A stretch of 64,000 nt of DNA from Bacillota bacterium (lineage in GTDB: Bacteria > Bacillota > Clostridia > Lachnospirales > Lachnospiraceae). Shown in pieces: positions 56,999 to 64,000 of the stretch. Numbering within the stretch: position 1 is the stretch's first letter; each line of letters starts with the position of its first letter. A program made the translations under genes and the position numbers. Below the pieces are notes generated by a model. That model worked only from the letters and a program-made list of their open reading frames with translations, was not told the origin of the DNA and made no database searches. Location of the stretch: contig JAEZUR010000039.1 of the NCBI GenBank assembly GCA_023420935.1, positions 1 through 64,000 of the forward strand, given 5' to 3'.

Positions 56999-58450
56999 TT
57001 AATTGTTGCTATTGTATGTGTCAAGTAACTGATTCTTCATGGTCCAAAGCTCTTTGGATAAATCCACATAAACATCATGTGGGTTTACTAAACGTCTTGT
57101 TTCATCCCATAAAGTATCCAATTCTTCCTTACAATACTCACGTATTTCCATCACGCTTGGAGATTCATATACACATTGGCCATTTTTAAAGATTGGCATT
57201 AAGATTTCGCGGATGGTATAGGTCCCTGGTTTTAAGAAGGTTTTCTTCCATGTTGAGATTGGATCAAATAACAATAAAGAATTTTCTTCGGAGTATTCTT
57301 CGCCAACCAAGGAAATAAGATCCGCTTTAATTTTTCCGGTCTCTTTTTCGTAGATTCTAAAGATAGTTTTATTCCCTGGGTTTGTTATCTTCCATTGATT
57401 TTCAGAAAGTTTAATCTTCGGAATGAACACTCCGTCCTTTTCAATGGCAGCTAATTTATATACACCACCAAAGGATGGGCAATCCTTTGATGTAATAAGA
57501 TTGGTTCCAACCCCCCAGGAGTTAATAGCAGCCCCTTGGGTTTTTAAAGAATCAATCAGGTATTCATCGAGGTCACTTGACGCGCAGATGACTGCATCTT
57601 CAAAACCTGCTTGATCTAACATCTTTCTTGCTTTTTTAGATAGGTATGCTAAATCTCCGCTATCAAGTCGTATACCATATGATTTTGGCATGTTACCTTC
57701 TCGTCTTAATTCGGTAAATACTTGAATTGCATGGGGAACACCGGATCGAAGTGTATCATACGTATCCACTAATAAAGTAGTATTGGATGGATAAAGTTCA
57801 GCATATTTACGAAATGCAGTTAACTCATCTTCAAAACTCATAATCCAACTATGAGCATGTGTTCCGAGGGCTGGTATTCCATATTTCTTGGCGCAAAGGA
57901 CATTGCTAGTTCCAATACATCCGCCAATCACAGCAGCTCTAGCACCTAATGTACCAGCATCTGGCCCCTGTGCACGTCTAAGACCAAACTCCATGACACC
58001 TTCCCCTCTAGCAGCAAAACAAACTCTTGAAGCCTTGGTGGCAATTAAACTTTGATGATTGATGATATTCAAAATAGCAGTTTCAATTAGCTGAGCTTCC
58101 ATAATAGGAGCGACTACCTTGACTAATGGCTCCATTGGAAATACTACTGTTCCTTCAGGAACTGCATAAATATCACCTGTAAAATGAAATCCTGCCAGAT
58201 AATCTAAAAAGTCCTCGTCGAACATGTTAAGACTACGTAGATAAGCGATATCATCATAGTTGAAATTAAGGCTTTTAATATAATCAATTACCTGCTCTAA
58301 TCCAGCACAGACAGCATAACCGCTCCCGGATGGATTAGTTCGGTAAAATGCATCAAACACAACTGTTTCATTGGTTTTATTCTTAAAATACCCTTGCATC
58401 ATAGTTAATTCATAAAAATCGGTTAATAGTGTTAAATTTTCATTACTCAT
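56999..58450 (-). CDS. pncB: Nicotinate phosphoribosyltransferase
   Basis: 483 aa from the ATG at 58450, with AGGAGT 9 bases upstream; a longer reading from 58537 would cover the promoter. It converts nicotinate and PRPP to nicotinate mononucleotide for NAD salvage. Family motifs include LLTDFYELTMMQGYF at the start, FGLRRAQGPDAG, GTHAHSWIMSFEDE (with the catalytic His region), LVDTYDTLRSGV and IRLDSGDLAYLSKKAR. It runs divergently from the ileS T-box leader, from a strong promoter. No clear terminator was found in the 130 bp before the VanY gene; an inverted repeat with two mismatches lies at 56891-56937. Confidence 0.93.
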   Translation of the reverse strand: MSNENLTLLTDFYELTMMQGYFKNKTNETVVFDAFYRTNPSGSGYAVCAGLEQVIDYIKSLNFNYDDIAYLRSLNMFDEDFLDYLAGFHFTGDIYAVPEGTVVFPMEPLVKVVAPIMEAQLIETAILNIINHQSLIATKASRVCFAARGEGVMEFGLRRAQGPDAGTLGARAAVIGGCIGTSNVLCAKKYGIPALGTHAHSWIMSFEDELTAFRKYAELYPSNTTLLVDTYDTLRSGVPHAIQVFTELRREGNMPKSYGIRLDSGDLAYLSKKARKMLDQAGFEDAVICASSDLDEYLIDSLKTQGAAINSWGVGTNLITSKDCPSFGGVYKLAAIEKDGVFIPKIKLSENQWKITNPGNKTIFRIYEKETGKIKADLISLVGEEYSEENSLLLFDPISTWKKTFLKPGTYTIREILMPIFKNGQCVYESPSVMEIREYCKEELDTLWDETRRLVNPHDVYVDLSKELWTMKNQLLDTYNSNN

Positions 58451-58508
58451 ATAATGTGGACTCCTATCTGCATGAAAAGTGCTCTGACTTGGCATGGTAA
58501 TCAAATAC

Positions 58509-58537
58509 ATAATGCATCTTACAACAATCCATGTCAA
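58509..58537 (-). promoter_or_regulatory. Promoter of pncB
   Basis: On the minus strand: TTGACA (58537-58532), 17-bp spacer, CATTAT (58514-58509). The leader before the ATG is about 50 bases. It is back to back with the T-box promoter. Confidence 0.75.
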
Positions 58538-58565
58538 GAGTCTTTCTGTAAAACTGTTCTTCTAG

Positions 58566-58594
58566 TTGACAATTTTTCATATTTATACTATTAT
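58566..58594 (+). promoter_or_regulatory. Promoter of the ileS T-box leader
   Basis: TTGACA (58566-58571), 17-bp spacer, TATTAT (58589-58594): a perfect -35 and a 5-of-6 -10, giving transcription from about 58601. Confidence 0.8.
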
Positions 58595-58600
58595 AAACGA

Positions 58601-58897
58601 GATAGTGACAAAAAACAATGATGGAGACAGTAAGAATCTAAGCCAATGGCTGTACAAACGTCAAAGTGAGTCGGGATTAGTGGGAACCCGGTACAAGTAG
58701 TGGATTAAGAAGATCACTCCTAAGTTGCAAGTTGAACACAGATTATGGATGAAATGGAAGTATTCTGTAATTAAACTGCGCCGGGACCCACCGTTATATG
58801 GGTAACATATAAAAGTCCTTGACGGAGTATGTAAATAGGTGGTATAAATGAAGGCATTCGCTCTCATCCTGTTTAAGGATGGGAGCTTTCTTATTTT
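58601..58897 (+). ncRNA. T-box riboswitch leader, isoleucine-specific
   Basis: The leader has the T-box order: a stem I region (about 58625-58725) with a GAAG-ATC-A segment whose ATC at 58713-58715 fits an Ile specifier codon; a GC-rich middle stem (CGCCGGGACCC, about 58780); the T-box core AATAGGTGGTATAAA at about 58834-58848, where TGGT (58840-58843) can pair with the ACCA end of tRNA-Ile; and a terminator with GCTCTCATCCT (58860-58870) and AGGATGGGAGC (58876-58886) followed by a T-rich tail. Uncharged tRNA-Ile should favour the antiterminator and permit transcription of ileS. The core is slightly degenerate compared with GGGTGGNACCGCG. The specifier assignment is by eye. Confidence 0.85.
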
Positions 58898-58923
58898 CTG
58901 AGGTAAATTGAGGGGGTATTGGT

Positions 58924-59110
58924 CATGAATATGGTCTCCTATAGATTCAGCTTGGCCGCCTTACCTTCCTAGGCATATTCGCTTTTGAGCCTCAGGGCGT
59001 GTCAGAATTGCCGCTTAAGCGGGCGTCAATTCTGACTGAGTCTCAAGTCGAATATAGACGCCGTCGTCAGCCGGTCGACCCAGCTGAATCTATAGGAGAC
59101 CATATTCATG
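58924..59110. repeat. Giant near-palindrome between T-box and ileS
   Basis: The outer arms are 29 bp and perfect (58924-58952 with 59082-59110, beginning CATGAATATGG and ending CCATATTCATG). Further paired blocks run inwards: ATATTCG, TTGAG and CTCAG with their complements, then GTCAGAATT (59001-59009) with AATTCTGAC (59028-59036), and at the tip CCGCTTAAGCGG. The whole can fold as one long hairpin or cruciform. It is visibly more GC-rich than its surroundings. No coding sequence or clear target-site duplication was seen; it resembles a small non-autonomous repeat element. Confidence 0.85.
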
Positions 59111-59506
59111 GGATATACGTTGTGCAATGTAACTATTAAAGTGTAACTTAAAAAGTAGAAATGTGTGAAGTTGTAAGTGACTTATTTAAAGTAAGATGTA
59201 ATAATGCAAGGAAATAATAAGTAAGGGAAACGAAAATCAATTACGTAATATAAGTAAGAAAAAATTAGGAATAAAGATTTTAGACAAGAATATGTAAAGA
59301 AATTATAAGTAAAGTAACAAAAAGTAAGAAGATAAAATAGGTATGACAAAAATTAGTTAGGTAAGATAAGTGAGTTATGAATGGGTTACTAATAATATAG
59401 AAATTCGTTAAGTTACAATGTTATTTATTATTAAAAATTATATAAATCATAAACTACGTTCCAGTAGTTAAAACTAAGAGATTAAGAAATATAAGGAGGA
59501 AATTAT
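59111..59506 (+). other. C-poor leader between the palindrome and ileS
   Basis: About 400 bp without a gene. The plus strand from 59161 to 59400 has only 9 C in 240 bases by my count and many GTAAG-like words (AAGTAAG, ATAAGTAAG), so the RNA would be almost unstructured. The stretch ends in the AAGGAGG ribosome site of ileS. No promoter at good spacing was recognised. Confidence 0.7.
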
Positions 59507-62500
59507 ATGTACGAAAAAGTGGCTACGAATCTGAATTTTGTGGATCGTGAGAAGAATGTGGAGAAGTTTTGGAAAGATAATCAGATTTTTGAGAAGAGTA
59601 TTGACTCTAGGAAAGAAGGGGAGACTTATACGTTTTATGATGGACCTCCTACTGCCAATGGTAAGCCTCATATTGGGCATGTGTTAACTAGGGTTATTAA
59701 GGATATGATTCCTAGATATAGAACTATGAAAGGTTATATGGTTCCTAGAAAGGCTGGATGGGATACTCATGGTCTTCCTGTTGAGCTTGAAGTTGAGAAA
59801 TTACTTGGACTGGATGGGAAAGAACAGATTGAAGAATATGGTTTAGAACCATTTATTGATAAGTGTAAGGAAAGCGTTTGGAAATACAAAGGGATGTGGG
59901 AAGATTTCTCTAGTACCGTTGGTTTCTGGGCGGATATGGATAATCCATATGTTACTTATGATAATAATTTTATCGAGTCCGAATGGTGGGCGTTAAAGCA
60001 AATCTGGGAGAAACAATTACTTTATAAAGGTTATAAAATTGTACCTTATTGCCCTAGATGTGGAACGCCTTTATCAAGTCACGAGGTAGCACAAGGATAT
60101 AAGGATGTTAAGGAAAAATCTGTTATTGCAAAATTCCGAGTAAAAAATGCGGAAAATGAGTATATTTTAGCATGGACAACAACTCCTTGGACACTTCCAT
60201 CTAACGTGGCACTTTGCGTGAATCCAAATGAAACTTATGTTAAAGTAAGTGTACAGACTGACGCAAAAGGTGATGTAGTCAAAGAAGGAGAAGAAGAAAC
60301 TGCTGTTGGTACAGAAACATATATCTTGGCAGAGGCTTTACTTTCTGTGATTGAAGGAAAATATAGTATAGAAGAATCTTATACGGGAAAAGATTTAGAG
60401 TATAAGGAATATGAGCCTTTATTTGAATATGCTTGTGACAAAGACGATCATGGTAAAGTGGGAAATAAAAAAGCATTTTTTGTTACTTGTGATACTTACG
60501 TTACACTATCCGATGGTACTGGTGTGGTTCATATTGCACCTGCATTCGGTGAGGATGATGCAAATGTAGGACGTAAATACGATCTTCCATTTGTTCAGTT
60601 AGTAGATGAAAAAGGTGAGATGAAACCAGAAGTAACTGACTTTGCAGGATTATTCTGCAAAAAAGCAGATGAAGGTATTCTTCGTTTATTAGGCGAGAAG
60701 AAATTACTATTTAAAGTATTAAAATTTGAACACAGCTATCCATTCTGCTGGAGATGTGATACTCCATTAATTTACTATGCAAGAGAATCTTGGTTTATTA
60801 AAATGACAGCGGTAAAAGAAGATTTAATCCGCAATAATAACACCATTAACTGGATTCCAGAAAGTATCGGTAAAGGTCGTTTTGGCGACTGGCTGGAAAA
60901 TGTACAGGATTGGGGTATTAGCCGTAATCGTTATTGGGGAACTCCATTAAACGTATGGGAATGTGAGTGTGGACATATGCATTCTGTTGGAAGTATAGCT
61001 GAATTAAAGCAGTTATCCGATAACTGTCCAGATAATATCGAACTTCACCGTCCATTTATAGATGAAGTAACCATAGCTTGTCCTCACTGTGGAAAACAGA
61101 TGCATCGTGTGCCAGAAGTAATTGACTGCTGGTTTGATTCTGGAGCTATGCCATTTGCACAACATCATTATCCATTTGAAAATGAAGACTTATTTAAAGC
61201 ACAATTTCCTGCTAACTTTATCTCAGAAGCGGTGGATCAGACTAGAGGATGGTTCTATTCCTTGTTAGCGATCTCCACTTTAGTATTTAACGAAGCACCA
61301 TATAAAAATGTAATTGTACTTGGCCATGTACAGGATGAAAATGGACAAAAAATGTCTAAATCAAAAGGAAATGCAGTGGATCCATTTGATGCATTAGATG
61401 AATATGGTGCAGATGCAATTCGTTGGTATTTCTATGTGAATAGTGCTCCTTGGTTACCAAATCGTTTCCACGGTAAGGCAGTGGTAGAAGGACAGCGTAA
61501 GTTCATGGGAACATTATGGAATACCTACGCATTTTTCGTATTATACGCGAATATAGATAACTTTGATGCAACAAAATATACGTTAGATTACGATAAACTT
61601 CCAGTCATGGATAAATGGTTATTATCAAAATTAAATACCGTAGTAAAAACAGTAGATGAGAATTTAAATGATTATAAGATTCCAGAAAGTGCAAGAGCTC
61701 TGCAGGAATTTGTAGATGAAATGAGTAACTGGTATGTAAGACGTGGTAGAGAACGTTTCTGGGCAAAAGGAATGGAACAGGATAAAATTAACGCTTATAT
61801 GACATTATATACAGCATTAGTAACAATCTGCAAAACTGCAGCTCCAATGATTCCATTTATGACAGAAGATATTTACCGTAACTTAGTATGCAATCTTGAT
61901 AAAACAGCACCGGAAAGTATTCATTTATGTGATTTCCCAGCATACAACCAGGCCTGGATTGACGAAAAGTTAGAAAGAGATATGGAGCAGGTACTTGATA
62001 TTGTTGTACTTGGTCGTGCTTGTAGAAACACAGCTAATATCAAAAATAGACAACCAATTCAAAAAATGTATGTAAAAGCGGAGGAAACTTTATCTGATTT
62101 TTATACTAAAATAATAAAAGAAGAGTTAAATGTAAAGGAAGTTGTATTTACCAATGATGTAAGAGACTTTACTTCTTATGGATTTAAACCACAACTTAAA
62201 ACTCTTGGTAAACGATTTGGAAAACAATTAAATGCATTAAAAGAAGTATTAGGTAATATAGATGGTAATCAGGCTATGGATGAAATCAATGAAACTGGTA
62301 AATTAACCATTACATTAGATGGTGTAGCAGAAATTCTTGAAAAAGAGGATTTATTAATTGAAGCAGCTCAGAAAGAAGGCTATGTATCTGATTCAGATCA
62401 TGGTATTACAGTTATTCTTGATACAAATCTAACAGATGAACTGTTAGAAGAAGGTTATGTACTTGAAATAATCAGCAAGATTCAAACTATGCGTAAAGAT

Positions 62501-62698
62501 GCAGGATTTGAAGTTATGGATCATATTATCATCTCTCAAGAAGGCAATGATAAAGTAAAAGCTATCTTAGAAAAGAATGTTAATACCATCAATGGAAAAG
62601 TACTTGCTGATAATATTGTATATGGTCAGGCAAAAGGCTTTGTGAAAGAATGGAACATTAATGGGGAAGATGTAACATTAGGTGTAGAGAAGATCTAA
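59507..62698 (+). CDS. ileS: Isoleucyl-tRNA synthetase, long (IleRS2-like) type
   Basis: 1063 aa, longer than the common bacterial form of about 920-940. Class I motifs are GPPTANGKPHIGH (HIGH at 55-58) and KMSKSKGN (615-622). The editing domain includes ILAWTTTPWTLPSN and GTGVVHIAPAFGEDD. The C-terminal extension with a DUF5915-like end (GFEVMDHIIISQEGNDKV, KGFVKEWNINGEDVTLGV) is typical of the IleRS2 clade, which includes natural mupirocin-insensitive enzymes. It charges tRNA-Ile in the cytoplasm. AAGGAGG stands before the ATG. Expression should be controlled by the upstream Ile T-box despite the 600-bp gap. glgP follows after 66 bases. Confidence 0.96.
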   Translation: MYEKVATNLNFVDREKNVEKFWKDNQIFEKSIDSRKEGETYTFYDGPPTANGKPHIGHVLTRVIKDMIPRYRTMKGYMVPRKAGWDTHGLPVELEVEKLLGLDGKEQIEEYGLEPFIDKCKESVWKYKGMWEDFSSTVGFWADMDNPYVTYDNNFIESEWWALKQIWEKQLLYKGYKIVPYCPRCGTPLSSHEVAQGYKDVKEKSVIAKFRVKNAENEYILAWTTTPWTLPSNVALCVNPNETYVKVSVQTDAKGDVVKEGEEETAVGTETYILAEALLSVIEGKYSIEESYTGKDLEYKEYEPLFEYACDKDDHGKVGNKKAFFVTCDTYVTLSDGTGVVHIAPAFGEDDANVGRKYDLPFVQLVDEKGEMKPEVTDFAGLFCKKADEGILRLLGEKKLLFKVLKFEHSYPFCWRCDTPLIYYARESWFIKMTAVKEDLIRNNNTINWIPESIGKGRFGDWLENVQDWGISRNRYWGTPLNVWECECGHMHSVGSIAELKQLSDNCPDNIELHRPFIDEVTIACPHCGKQMHRVPEVIDCWFDSGAMPFAQHHYPFENEDLFKAQFPANFISEAVDQTRGWFYSLLAISTLVFNEAPYKNVIVLGHVQDENGQKMSKSKGNAVDPFDALDEYGADAIRWYFYVNSAPWLPNRFHGKAVVEGQRKFMGTLWNTYAFFVLYANIDNFDATKYTLDYDKLPVMDKWLLSKLNTVVKTVDENLNDYKIPESARALQEFVDEMSNWYVRRGRERFWAKGMEQDKINAYMTLYTALVTICKTAAPMIPFMTEDIYRNLVCNLDKTAPESIHLCDFPAYNQAWIDEKLERDMEQVLDIVVLGRACRNTANIKNRQPIQKMYVKAEETLSDFYTKIIKEELNVKEVVFTNDVRDFTSYGFKPQLKTLGKRFGKQLNALKEVLGNIDGNQAMDEINETGKLTITLDGVAEILEKEDLLIEAAQKEGYVSDSDHGITVILDTNLTDELLEEGYVLEIISKIQTMRKDAGFEVMDHIIISQEGNDKVKAILEKNVNTINGKVLADNIVYGQAKGFVKEWNINGEDVTLGVEKI

Positions 62699-62764
62699 TT
62701 CCCTCTTACTGAAGTTTGGTGATGGACGAAAATCCAAGAGTTGCTGTAGAAGGAGGACGTTATA

Positions 62765-64000
62765 TTGAACATTAACAAAGATGAATTTAAGAAAAATGTA
62801 ATAGACTATGTTAAAGTGTTATATCGGAAATCTATTGAGGAAGCCACACAACAGCAGATATTTCAGGCGGTATCATACTCTATTAAAGATTATGTGATTG
62901 ATCAATGGATGGCAACGCATCAAGAATATGAGAAGCAGGATGTGAAAACAGTATATTATTTATCCATGGAATTCTTAATGGGTAGAGCTCTTGGGAATAT
63001 GATAATAAGCCTTCGTGCAAATGAAGATGTAAAAGTAGCGTTAGATGAATTAGGATTAGATTTAAATGCAATAGAAGACCAGGAGCCGGATGCGGCTCTT
63101 GGTAATGGTGGACTAGGAAGACTAGCAGCTTGTTTCTTGGATTCTCTGTCTACCCTTGGATATCCCGCTTATGGATGTGGAATACGATACAAATACGGAA
63201 TGTTCAAACAGAAAATTGAAAATGGATTTCAGATTGAAACACCAGACGATTGGCTAAAGGATGGTAATCCATTTGAAATGAAACGTGCGGAATGCGCACA
63301 AGAAGTTAAGTTCGGTGGTTATATATCAGTCCATAAGGATGAATCTGGTAGAGAAAAGTTCGTGCAGGAAAATTATCAATCTGTTCGAGCGGTACCTTAT
63401 GATCTTCCAATCGTAGGATATGGAAATAATGTGGTTAATACACTTCGAATCTGGGATGCTGAGGCCATTGACATTTTTAATTTAGATTCCTTTGACAAAG
63501 GGGATTACCAAAAGGCTGTAGAGCAACAAAACTTAGCACGAACTATATGTGAGGTTCTTTATCCTAATGATAATCACTATGCTGGGAAAGAGCTGCGCTT
63601 AAAACAACAGTACTTTTTTGTCTCTGCCAGTGTACAAAGAGCAGTGAAGAAGTATATGGAACATCATGAAGAGATTCGAAACCTTCATGAAAAAGTATGC
63701 TTTCAGTTAAATGATACTCACCCTACGGTAACCGTAGCAGAACTGATGCGTATCTTAATGGATGACTATAATTTATCTTGGGATGATGCGTGGCAAGTAA
63801 CCAATAAAACATGTGCGTATACCAATCATACGATTATGTCTGAGGCTCTTGAAAAATGGCCATTAGAATTGTTCCAGCGTCTTCTACCAAGAATTTATCA
63901 GATTGTAGAAGAGATTAATCGAAGATTTATTATACTAATACAGACTAAATATCCTGGTGATGCCAAGAAGATTGAGAAAATGGCGGTGCTATATGATGGA
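62765..64000 (+). CDS. glgP: Glycogen/starch/alpha-glucan phosphorylase (5' part)
   Basis: The first 412 codons are in the window; the gene runs off the end. The start is a TTG at 62765 with AGGAGG 8 bases upstream, giving MNINKDEFKKNVIDYVKVLY. Family motifs are VYYLSMEFLMGRAL, DAALGNGGLGRLAACFLDSL, GIRYKYGMFKQKI, and FQLNDTHPTVTVAELMRIL with the conserved NDTHP. The pyridoxal-phosphate lysine lies in the missing C-terminal half. It releases glucose-1-phosphate from alpha-1,4-glucans in the cytoplasm, which the phosphoglucomutase at 2.6 kb could convert. It follows ileS by 66 bases without a clear terminator, so read-through is possible. Confidence 0.93.
   Translation, partial: MNINKDEFKKNVIDYVKVLYRKSIEEATQQQIFQAVSYSIKDYVIDQWMATHQEYEKQDVKTVYYLSMEFLMGRALGNMIISLRANEDVKVALDELGLDLNAIEDQEPDAALGNGGLGRLAACFLDSLSTLGYPAYGCGIRYKYGMFKQKIENGFQIETPDDWLKDGNPFEMKRAECAQEVKFGGYISVHKDESGREKFVQENYQSVRAVPYDLPIVGYGNNVVNTLRIWDAEAIDIFNLDSFDKGDYQKAVEQQNLARTICEVLYPNDNHYAGKELRLKQQYFFVSASVQRAVKKYMEHHEEIRNLHEKVCFQLNDTHPTVTVAELMRILMDDYNLSWDDAWQVTNKTCAYTNHTIMSEALEKWPLELFQRLLPRIYQIVEEINRRFIILIQTKYPGDAKKIEKMAVLYDG

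Noticed and set aside
58451..58537. PncB extended upstream to 58537
   Set aside because: It would cover a TTGACA/CATTAT promoter, and AGGAGT fits the ATG at 58450.

Overview
The window reads as a piece of a low-GC, spore-forming, anaerobic Firmicute chromosome. The protein style (Veg, SpoIIR, a SipL-like DUF3794/LysM protein, a Csp-like subtilase, an IleRS of the long type, a T-box leader, many strong Shine-Dalgarno sites with ATG/GTG/TTG starts) best fits the Lachnospiraceae, perhaps a plant-polysaccharide degrader of the Lachnoclostridium phytofermentans type. That assignment is inference from protein style; no database was searched. There is no rRNA, tRNA, CRISPR array, recognisable IS element or prophage. 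Most of it looks like core or lineage-specific chromosome.

Layout. 1-5.5 kb: a CotS-like spore-coat kinase-fold protein, a PEGA lipoprotein with phosphoglucomutase, and a DUF4349 lipoprotein. 5.8-16 kb: a galactoside-uptake block (binding protein, two permeases, GH2 beta-galactosidase) followed by a YesN/YesM-type two-component system and a PrcB-domain lipoprotein; no ATPase subunit is encoded locally. 16-24 kb: a secreted CAP-domain protein, a divergent CsbB/YfhO-like surface glycosylation pair, a cell-wall amidase lipoprotein, and an ECF sigma factor overlapping its DUF4179 anti-sigma-like partner. 24-33.5 kb: two uncharacterised proteins on the minus strand, a MATE transporter, a heterodimeric ABC exporter, a Csp-like protease, a TetR regulator and a small unknown protein. 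33.8-38.6 kb: a YhgE/Pip-type membrane protein, a chemoreceptor and veg behind a perfect consensus promoter. 38.7-43.5 kb: a SipL-like spore-coat protein, an unknown 211-aa protein, a GntR regulator, ispE and spoIIR. 43.8-49.4 kb: an SLH surface protein, then a MacAB-like export system whose membrane-fusion gene carries an in-frame TAA. 49.5-58.5 kb: a large membrane protein, ddl-murI-DUF1934, and on the minus strand pncB, a VanY-type peptidase, plsC and a small membrane protein. 58.6-64 kb: an isoleucine T-box leader, a roughly 187-bp near-palindrome and a C-poor stretch ahead of ileS, then the start of glgP.

How the genes connect. Peptidoglycan and envelope functions recur (amidase, ddl, murI, VanY, YfhO/CsbB, SLH, CAP), as do sporulation functions (CotS, SipL-like, SpoIIR, Csp-like). 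Carbon metabolism is represented by galactoside uptake and cleavage, phosphoglucomutase and alpha-glucan phosphorylase, which could all meet at glucose-1-phosphate/glucose-6-phosphate.

Most notable for follow-up: the nonsense codon splitting the membrane-fusion protein; the T-box separated from ileS by about 600 bp that hold a giant palindrome; the textbook asymmetric active sites of the ABC exporter; a perfect inverted repeat over the tetR -10 box; and an uncharacterised two-gene pair at 24.1-25.5 kb, one protein of which is an internal duplication.
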